Below, in pieces: positions 58,661 through 64,000 of a stretch of DNA of 64,000 bases. A model generated the notes under the pieces. The model was not told the DNA's origin, did not search any database, and worked only from the letters and a program-made list of their open reading frames with translations. This DNA comes from Lentzea jiangxiensis (GTDB taxonomy: Bacteria > Actinomycetota > Actinomycetes > Mycobacteriales > Pseudonocardiaceae): the NCBI RefSeq assembly GCF_900104175.1, contig NZ_FNIX01000001.1, positions 434,001-498,000 on the forward strand, read 5' to 3'. Each line of letters opens with the position of its first letter. Positions within the stretch are counted from its first letter, which is position 1. The translations under genes and the position numbers were made by a program.

Positions 58661-59809
58661 GTGCCGAGTGCCGAACCCAGCGTGCTGATCGACGCCACCG
58701 CGATCCCCGCAGACCGTGGTGGCGTCGGCCGTTACGTGGATTCGCTCGTCGCGGCACTGGACGCGGACGGCACCAAGCTCTCCGTCGTCTGCCAGGCACG
58801 GGACGAAGAGCTGTTCAGCAAGATCGCGCCGAACGCCCGCGTGGTCCGCGCCGTCGACGCCGTCGCCACCAGGACGGCCCGCCTGGCCTGGGAGCAGACG
58901 ACGCTGCCCCGGCTGGCCCGCGTGCTCGGCGTCGACGTCGTCCACTCGCCGCACTACACGCTTCCGCTGGCCAGCAAGGCCGCCTCGGTCGTGACGCTGC
59001 ACGACGCCACCTTCTTCACCGACCCGGTGCTGCACTCGTCGGTCAAGGCGCGCTTCTTCCGCGCGTGGACCCGAGCCTCGCTGCGCCGCGCCGAACTCTG
59101 CGTCGTCCCGTCCCAGGCGACCGCCGACGAACTGGTCCGCGTCGCCGCGGCCGACCGCCGGGTGCTGCACATAGCGCAGCACGGCGTCGACACCGAACGC
59201 TTCCACCCGCCGTCACCGGACGAGATGGCGACCGTCCGCCGCACCCTGTCGCTGGCCGACACCCCGTACGTCGCGTTCCTGGGAGCCCTGGAACCGCGCA
59301 AGAACGTCCCGGCCCTGATCCGCGGCTTCGCGCAGGCGGTCGCCGGCCGCACCCACCCGCCCGCCCTGGTGCTCGCGGGCCAGCCCGGCTGGGACAGCCA
59401 GGTCGAACGGGCGCTCGACTCGGTCCCGCACCGCATCCGCGTGATCCGCGCGGGCTACCTGCCGTTCGAACAGCTCGCCGGCTTCCTCGGCGGCGCCGAG
59501 ATGGTCGCGTACCCGTCGCTCGGCGAGGGCTTCGGCCTGCCGGTGCTGGAGGCGATGGCGTGCGGCGCGTGCGTGCTCACCACCCGGAGGCTTTCCCTGC
59601 CGGAGGTCGGCGGCGAGGCGGTCGCGTACTGCGGCGTCGGGGCGGGGGACATCGCGGCGGCGATCGCCGACCTGCTGGACGACCCGGCCCGCCGCGCGTC
59701 GCTCGCGGCTTCGGGGCAGCAGCGCGCCAAGGACTTCTCGTGGGCCGTGAGCGCCGAGCGCCACCGGCTGGCCTACGAACGCGCCGCGATGGTGCGCCGC
59801 CGCAAGTGA
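58661..59809 (+). CDS. GT4-family glycosyltransferase
   Basis: 382 residues, GT-B fold. LIDATAIPADRGGVGRYVDSL, VVHSPHYTLPLASKAASV, TLHDATFFTDPVLHSS, IAQHGVDTERFHPP, FLGALEPRKNVPALIRGF and SLGEGFGLPVLEAMACGAC (E-x7-E). GTG 58661 directly follows a -10 box. It is related to the upstream GT4 gene (47 bp gap) and to the one at 52089; the three probably arose by duplication in the cluster. Confidence 0.92.
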   Translation: MPSAEPSVLIDATAIPADRGGVGRYVDSLVAALDADGTKLSVVCQARDEELFSKIAPNARVVRAVDAVATRTARLAWEQTTLPRLARVLGVDVVHSPHYTLPLASKAASVVTLHDATFFTDPVLHSSVKARFFRAWTRASLRRAELCVVPSQATADELVRVAAADRRVLHIAQHGVDTERFHPPSPDEMATVRRTLSLADTPYVAFLGALEPRKNVPALIRGFAQAVAGRTHPPALVLAGQPGWDSQVERALDSVPHRIRVIRAGYLPFEQLAGFLGGAEMVAYPSLGEGFGLPVLEAMACGACVLTTRRLSLPEVGGEAVAYCGVGAGDIAAAIADLLDDPARRASLAASGQQRAKDFSWAVSAERHRLAYERAAMVRRRK

Positions 59810-59844
59810 CCCCGGTGCCGCACAGGGCCGTCGGCTGACGGCGC

Positions 59845-59850
59845 TACTGT
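59845..59850 (+). promoter_or_regulatory. -10 box (TACTGT) before the wbbL-like gene
   Basis: TACTGT ends 7 nt before GTG 59858, which favours that GTG over the one at 59849 that overlaps the box. Confidence 0.5.
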
Positions 59851-59857
59851 GTCGCGC

Positions 59858-60703
59858 GTGAACTACGGCGACGGACTTGGTGTCGTGACGGTCACGTACT
59901 CGCCGGGCGAGACGCTGGCTCCGTTTGTGGACACCCTCGCGAAGGCCACTTCCCGTCCGGTGCGGGTGGTCCTCGCCGACAACGGCTCCACCGACGGGGT
60001 GCCGGAGGCCGTCGCGGCGTCCCGGGACCACGTGGAGTTCGTCCCGACGGGCGGCAACCTCGGCTACGGCGGCGGGGCCAACCGCGGCGTCGCCGCTCTG
60101 GGACCCGACGTCGGCTGGGTGCTGATCTCCAACCCCGACATCGAGTTCGCTCCCGGCAGCGTCGACGCGCTGCTGGAAGCCGCCGAGCGGTGGCCCCGCG
60201 GGGGGATGTTCGGGCCGTTGATCCGGGAGCCCTCCGGGGAGGTCTACCCGTCCGCCCGGTTGCTGCCCTCGATCGGGCGCGGGATCGGGCACGCCCTGTT
60301 CGGGTCCGTGTGGAAGTCGAACCCCTGGACGCGGGCCTACCGGCAGGAGACCGAACCCGTCGAGCGGACGGCCGGGTGGTTGTCCGGGTCCTGCTTCCTG
60401 ATGCGGCGCGAGGCTTTCGACGCCGTGGGCGGGTTCGACGAGAAGTACTTCATGTACTTCGAGGACGTCGACCTGGGGGAGCGGGTCGCCGCCGCCGGGT
60501 GGGACAACGTCTACGTGCCCGACGCCGAGGTCGTGCACATCGGTGGGCACTCGACCGCTCGGGCCTCCGCCCGGATGTTGAGGGAGCACCACCGGAGCGC
60601 TTACCGGTACCTGGCTGATCGGCACCCCGGGGTGCTGTGGGCCCCGTTCCGGGCGGCCTTGAAGGCCGGGTTGGCTCTGCGGGTGAAGATTCTCACCCGG
60701 TGA
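59858..60703 (+). CDS. wbbL: GT2 rhamnosyltransferase, WbbL-like (decaprenyl-PP-GlcNAc L-rhamnosyltransferase)
   Basis: 281 residues, GT-A fold. GVVTVTYSPGETLAPFV, LADNGSTDGVPEAV, GGNLGYGGGANRGVAALG, LISNPDIEFAPG (in place of DxD) and FDEKYFMYFEDVDLGERVAA. M. tuberculosis WbbL (Rv3265c) adds rhamnose from dTDP-Rha to form the linker between peptidoglycan and arabinogalactan, and lies between rmlD and manB; here it also precedes manB and shares the pattern. Start GTG 59858 by the -10 box. Codons become richer in GGG/TTG toward the 3' end. Confidence 0.85.
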   Translation: MNYGDGLGVVTVTYSPGETLAPFVDTLAKATSRPVRVVLADNGSTDGVPEAVAASRDHVEFVPTGGNLGYGGGANRGVAALGPDVGWVLISNPDIEFAPGSVDALLEAAERWPRGGMFGPLIREPSGEVYPSARLLPSIGRGIGHALFGSVWKSNPWTRAYRQETEPVERTAGWLSGSCFLMRREAFDAVGGFDEKYFMYFEDVDLGERVAAAGWDNVYVPDAEVVHIGGHSTARASARMLREHHRSAYRYLADRHPGVLWAPFRAALKAGLALRVKILTR

Positions 60704-60735
60704 GGGTTGTGGGTTCCTGTTTCCTGCTCGGGGCT

Positions 60736-60775
60736 CCGGCCCGGACCCCGCCGATCTGATCCGAAGCCGGGCCGG
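60736..60775 (+). terminator. Possible hairpin terminator after wbbL
   Basis: CCGGCCCG (60736-60743) can pair with CGGGCCGG (60768-60775), 8-bp stem with a long 24-nt loop, 33 bp after the wbbL stop. Weak by itself. Confidence 0.35.
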
Positions 60776-60862
60776 CGCCGTAGGCGGGTTGACGGCTCGC
60801 CTTCGGCGTCGCGGGTGGTCTGGGTGCGGCTGCCAGGCGGCTGCTGGCGTCGGCGTTCTGTC

Positions 60863-60941
60863 GCGCCGGACTGTCAGACCTGCCGAGTACGTTGGGTCGC
60901 GGGGGGTCCTGATCCACAGGGGACGCCTGCGTCAGCATGCG
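60863..60941. repeat. Dispersed intergenic repeat, copy C
   Basis: The first half (60863-60900) matches copy A at 9317-9353; the second half, GGGGTCCTGA (60903-60912) and the 23-bp block at 60919-60941, matches copy B exactly. It fills most of the 293-bp gap 60704-60996, where I see no gene. Confidence 0.65.
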
Positions 60942-60996
60942 CGGCCGCGCCCGTGGTGTGTGCCGCGTCCCGGCTTGCGCGCGGGTGCGGCAGAGC

Positions 60997-61401
60997 TCAC
61001 ATGTCGCCGCTGAGCCGTTTCGACAGCGAGTTGCGGTTCTGCTGGTGGTTCGAGACGGTCGGGATCATGCCCGGCTGGACGACCTGGGTGATCTCCGCGT
61101 CGTCCTTGTGCTGGGGCTGCGCGGGCATCGGCTGCGTCGGCATCGGGGGCTGCTGCGGCTTCTGCGGCTGCTGCTGGTGCGGGGGGCGCTGAACGTGCTG
61201 GTGCTGACCCATTTGCGCTGATGGCAGGATCATGGTGGAGTCCGGGTCCCGGCGCGGGTCCACGGCGTTGACCAGCGTTCGGGGGATCTGCTGCGTGTCG
61301 GACGCGTCCATGGGGGACGTCATGTTGTCCGGAGTCACGATGTTCCGCCCACGTGCGCGGGCGCGGGCGAGCATGGCGTCGGCCCGGTCGCGGGGGTCCA
61401 T
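60997..61401 (-). CDS. Gln/Pro-rich hypothetical protein divergent from manB
   Basis: 134 residues from ATG 61401. N terminus MDPRDRADAMLARARARGRN is helical and charged, then a segment with DASDTQQIPRTLVN. The middle is a Gln/Pro/His-rich disordered stretch (HQQQPQKPQQPPMPTQP). The C terminus is VVQPGMIPTVSNHQQNRNS. No membrane part or known domain. It is divergent from manB across 101 bp. Sequence bias looks protein-like (Gln codons CAG) rather than random. Role unknown. Confidence 0.72.
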   Translation of the reverse strand: MDPRDRADAMLARARARGRNIVTPDNMTSPMDASDTQQIPRTLVNAVDPRRDPDSTMILPSAQMGQHQHVQRPPHQQQPQKPQQPPMPTQPMPAQPQHKDDAEITQVVQPGMIPTVSNHQQNRNSLSKRLSGDM

Positions 61402-61502
61402 GTCGGATTTTGCTCCTTGCCGGGACCAGATCCCGTATGACGATCTGCTTCGTGTCAGAGTATTCCGTCGAACGGCTCGCTGTAACGCGGAGGAGGAAAA
61501 AG

Positions 61503-62570
61503 GTGCACGGCGTCGAAGCTGTGGTGCTGGTCGGGGGCAAGGGCACCCGTCTTCGCCCGCTGACCCTGTCCGCTCCCAAACCCATGTTGCCGACCGCGGG
61601 GGTGCCATTTTTGACGCACCTCCTGTCGCGGATCAAGGAGGCCGGCATCACGCACGTGGTGCTGGGGACCTCGTACAAGGCCGAGGTGTTCGAGGAGTAC
61701 TTCGGGGACGGGTCCCGGCTCGGGCTGGAGCTCGAGTACGTGGTCGAGGAAGTGCCGCTGGACACGGCGGGGGCGATTCGCAACGTTGCGGACAAGCTGC
61801 GTGAGCCCGATGTGATGGTCTTCAACGGCGACATCCTCTCGGGGGTCGATCTGACGGGGATCGTGGACACGCATCGCAAGCACGAGGCCGATGTGACGCT
61901 GCACCTGGTGAAGGTGCAGGACCCCAGGGCTTTCGGGTGCGTGCCGACGGACGACGAGGGGCGCGTCCAGGCGTTCCTGGAGAAGACGGAGAACCCGCCG
62001 ACGGACCAGATCAACGCCGGGTGCTACGTGTTCCGGCGTGAGGTGATCGACGCGATTCCCGCCGGTCGGCCGGTGTCGGTGGAGCGCGAGACGTTCCCCG
62101 GGCTGCTCGAGTCGGGCAAGCGGTTGCAGGGCCACGTGGACGCCACGTACTGGTTGGACCTCGGCAAGCCGGAGGCGTTCGTGCAGGGGTCCGCGGACCT
62201 CGTGCGCGGCGTTGCGCCGTCTGCCGCGGTTGCACAACCCGGCGACTACCTGGTGCTGGAAGGCTCGGCGGTGCATGAAGGCGCCACGGTCAAGGGTGGC
62301 AGCACGGTCGGTTTGAACTGCACGGTCGCAGAGGGGGCCGTGCTCGACGGCGCGATCCTGTTCGACGGTGCGGTTGTCGGTGAGGGTGCCGTTGTGGAGC
62401 GCTCGATCGTGGGTGCCGGTGCGCTCGTGCAGGCCGGTGCGGTGCTGCGGGACGCCGTGATCGGCGACAGCGCCGTGATCGGTGCCCGGTGCGAGCTGAT
62501 CGGTGGGGCGCGCGTGTGGCCGGGTGTGGTGCTGCCCGAGGCCGGCGTGCGCTTCTCGACGGATGCCTAG
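61503..62570 (+). CDS. manB: Mannose-1-phosphate guanylyltransferase ManB
   Basis: 355 residues. N-terminal nucleotidyltransferase: EAVVLVGGKGTRLRPLTLSA, KPMLPTAGVPFLTHLLSRI, VFNGDILSGVDL; C-terminal left-handed beta-helix of hexapeptide repeats (GAVVGEGAVVERSIVGAGAL, DAVIGDSAVIGARCEL). Very like M. tuberculosis ManB (Rv3264c), which makes GDP-mannose, donor for mannolipids and glycans. GTG 61503 has a long purine-rich GGAGGAGGAAAAAG site. The next gene starts 8 bp before its stop. Confidence 0.95.
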   Translation: MHGVEAVVLVGGKGTRLRPLTLSAPKPMLPTAGVPFLTHLLSRIKEAGITHVVLGTSYKAEVFEEYFGDGSRLGLELEYVVEEVPLDTAGAIRNVADKLREPDVMVFNGDILSGVDLTGIVDTHRKHEADVTLHLVKVQDPRAFGCVPTDDEGRVQAFLEKTENPPTDQINAGCYVFRREVIDAIPAGRPVSVERETFPGLLESGKRLQGHVDATYWLDLGKPEAFVQGSADLVRGVAPSAAVAQPGDYLVLEGSAVHEGATVKGGSTVGLNCTVAEGAVLDGAILFDGAVVGEGAVVERSIVGAGALVQAGAVLRDAVIGDSAVIGARCELIGGARVWPGVVLPEAGVRFSTDA

Positions 62571-63444
62571 CAGAGCCTGGACACCACCGTTCCCACTCGA
62601 CCTGGGCGCGGTGCTCATGCCGCTGCGCCGCGGACCCGGCGACCCGTCCTTCAGCGCGGAGGGCGGCGTCTGGTTCGCGGCGAACACGCCGTGCGGTGCC
62701 GGAACGGTCCACATCAGGCACGTCGGCGGCGAAGTGCTGGCGGAGGCTTGGGGTGAGGGCGGGCAGTGGCTGCTCGACGGGCTGCCCGCCCTGCTCGGCG
62801 CGGACGACCCGGTGGACGAGTTCGTCGCGCACCACCCGGTGATCGCCGAGTCGAGGAGACGGCGTCCGGGACTGCGGCTCGGGTCCACCGGACGCGTCTG
62901 GGACCTGCTGTTCGCCTCGGTCCTGGAGCAGAAGGTCACCGGCGTGGAGGCGTTCCGGACGTGGCGCGAGCTCGGCCGGCGGTTCGGTGAGAACGCTCCC
63001 GGGCCGAAGCCGCTGAAGGTTCCGCCGACGCCGCAACGGTTGCTGGGCCTGCACGACTGGGAGTGGCACCAATGCGGCCTCGACGGCGCGCGCCGCCGGA
63101 CGCTGGTCAAGGCCGCGCAGGTCGCGCACCGGCTGGAGAAGGCCGCCGAGATGCGCAGCCGCGAGCTGCTCGAGAAGGTGCCCGGGATCGGCGTGTGGAC
63201 CTCCGCCGAGGTGGCGCAACGGTCCTGGGGCGACCCGGACGCGGTCAGCGTCGGCGACTACCACGTCGCCAAGAACGTCACGTGGGCGTTGACCGGCACG
63301 CCGGGCGACGACGACGCCATGATGGAGCTGCTGGCGCCGTACCAGCCGCAGCGCCACCGCGCGGTCCGCTACCTGCTGGCGGCCGGGCTGACCCGGCCGC
63401 GGCGGGCACCGAGGTTCTCGCCGCGCGACTACCGCGCGTTCTAG
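62563..63444 (+). CDS. AlkA-like DNA-3-methyladenine glycosylase (HhH-GPD family)
   Basis: 293 residues. The second half has the HhH-GPD core: DLLFASVLEQKVTGVEAFRTW, then LLEKVPGIGVWTSAEVAQRS (helix-hairpin-helix) and AVSVGDYHVAKN with the catalytic Asp. It flips out and removes alkylated bases. The N-terminal part has the AlkA beta region (GGVWFAANTP). ATG 62563 is 8 bp inside manB. Its stop shares CTAG with the stop of the Nudix gene on the other strand. Confidence 0.88.
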   Translation: MPSRAWTPPFPLDLGAVLMPLRRGPGDPSFSAEGGVWFAANTPCGAGTVHIRHVGGEVLAEAWGEGGQWLLDGLPALLGADDPVDEFVAHHPVIAESRRRRPGLRLGSTGRVWDLLFASVLEQKVTGVEAFRTWRELGRRFGENAPGPKPLKVPPTPQRLLGLHDWEWHQCGLDGARRRTLVKAAQVAHRLEKAAEMRSRELLEKVPGIGVWTSAEVAQRSWGDPDAVSVGDYHVAKNVTWALTGTPGDDDAMMELLAPYQPQRHRAVRYLLAAGLTRPRRAPRFSPRDYRAF

Positions 63445-63968
63445 CGCAGCCGGGCGAGAGCGCTCTCGATCAGGGGGTGCAGGTCGTCCACGTTGTCGGG
63501 CAACCCGTCCAGCGGCCACCACTGCAGGTCGACCGACTCCGCCGAACGCACCGGTTGCGCGCCGACGGGGGCGCGGACCAGGAACCGCACGTCGAAGTGG
63601 CGCGTCGGCTTGCCGAGCGAGCACGTGATCGGGTGCACGTCGAGGTGGATCGGTGCCGGCTCGATGCGCAGGCCCCGCATGCCGGACTCCTCGGTGGCCT
63701 CGCGCAGGGCCGCGGCGGACAGCGACACGTCCTCCGGCTCGCAGTGGCCGCCGAGCTGGAGCCACCGGCCCACCCGCGGGTGCAGCGTCAGCAGCGCGTG
63801 CTCGGCGGTGGCGTCCAGGACCAGCGCCGAGGCCGTGATGTGCCCTGGTTCGCAGGACCGCAGGCAGGCGTCCTCGCGGGCCGCCAGGAAGCCCAGGTAG
63901 GCCTCGCGCAGGGCGTCCTGGCCCGGGAACCGGCTCAGCGTCGAGACGGCGTCGGCGTGCAGCGTCAC
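63441..63968 (-). CDS. Nudix hydrolase
   Basis: 175 residues. Nudix box: LGGHCEPEDVSLSAAALREA followed by TEESGM. HITASALVLD and HFDVRFLVRAP are the flanking strands. Nudix enzymes cut nucleoside diphosphates linked to another group; the substrate is unknown. GTG 63968 overlaps the stop of the gene entering from the right (GTGA). Confidence 0.9.
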   Translation of the reverse strand: MTLHADAVSTLSRFPGQDALREAYLGFLAAREDACLRSCEPGHITASALVLDATAEHALLTLHPRVGRWLQLGGHCEPEDVSLSAAALREATEESGMRGLRIEPAPIHLDVHPITCSLGKPTRHFDVRFLVRAPVGAQPVRSAESVDLQWWPLDGLPDNVDDLHPLIESALARLR

Positions 63969-64000
63969 AGTTCGACCAGCCCTTCCAGCGGCTCGCGCGG
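63965..64000 (-). CDS. C-terminal fragment of a gene continuing beyond the window (possibly fbiB)
   Basis: Only the last codons are visible: EPLEGLVEL then TGA, overlapping the Nudix start. In M. tuberculosis the manB-wbbL block is followed by fbiA/fbiB, and a FbiB-like (F420:L-glutamate ligase) tail would fit, but 11 residues cannot prove it. Confidence 0.4.
   Translation of the reverse strand, partial: PREPLEGLVEL

Overview
The window is about 64 kb of very GC-rich DNA with dense coding, many GTG starts and 4-bp ATGA/GTGA gene overlaps. WXG100, EspG and PPE-like proteins, LytR-CpsA-Psr enzymes, an AccA/AccD/AccE carboxylase set, DUF3558 and DUF1707 proteins point to an actinomycete. The overall flavour (TNT toxin module, PPE-like protein with an EspG partner, rhamnose/cell-wall genes) best fits a filamentous member of the Pseudonocardiaceae such as Lentzea, Saccharothrix or Amycolatopsis; the genus is inference. 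No rRNA, tRNA, CRISPR array, transposase or phage gene was seen.

Layout. 1-9.4 kb: two M20 amidohydrolases (the first cut by the edge), glycerol use (glpD divergent from glpF-glpK), a sortase-like lipoprotein without the catalytic His, lpdA-type quinone reductase and a gamma-glutamylcyclotransferase-like gene. 9.4-12 kb: a reverse-strand trio of ESX-type substrate/chaperone genes. 12-14 kb: small operon of DUF1707, HAD, GNAT and DUF3558 lipoprotein. 14-24 kb: acyl-CoA carboxylase genes (alpha, beta, epsilon), birA, maf, two transporters and a PH-domain protein. 24-29.4 kb: HMG-CoA-lyase-like and MaoC genes, then a YbaB/WXG100/TNT toxin/immunity operon. 29.4-38.8 kb: hisN, a two-component system, two overlapping GtrA genes, a sigma factor fused to its own anti-sigma-like zinc finger and a membrane-linked C-terminal region, a degenerate GGDEF-like protein, and a GntR-ABC operon. 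38.8-41.7 kb: purK-purE-fadE25. 41.7-46.4 kb: accessory regulators (GntR/UTRA, ArsR/SRPBCC), META-domain lipoproteins and DoxX. 46.4-64 kb: TIGR03089 protein, two LCP enzymes, rmlB-rmlD, seven glycosyltransferase genes, a wbbL-like rhamnosyltransferase, manB, an AlkA-like glycosylase, a Nudix hydrolase and the tail of a probable fbiB.

Read together, the conserved genes follow, from memory, the Mycobacterium tuberculosis Rv3262-Rv3306c order (fbiB, manB, wbbL, rmlD, LCP, TIGR03089, fadE25, purE, purK, GtrA, PH protein, birA, accD5, accE5, maf, accA3, glpD2, lpdA, Rv3304, amiA1, amiB1). The window is therefore an old actinobacterial backbone interrupted by accessory islands: ESX/PPE trio, TNT toxin operon, sigma/anti-sigma fusion region, GntR/ArsR region and glycosyltransferase cluster. 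The biosynthetic theme is envelope building: malonyl/methylmalonyl-CoA supply, dTDP-rhamnose and GDP-mannose supply, lipid-linked sugar transfer, flippase-like GtrA proteins and LCP ligases that attach polymers to peptidoglycan.

Regulation visible in the DNA includes perfect hairpin terminators at several gene ends, leaderless promoters with a TANNNT box 6-9 nt before the start codon, and palindromic operators next to the GntR (two), ArsR and DoxX genes.
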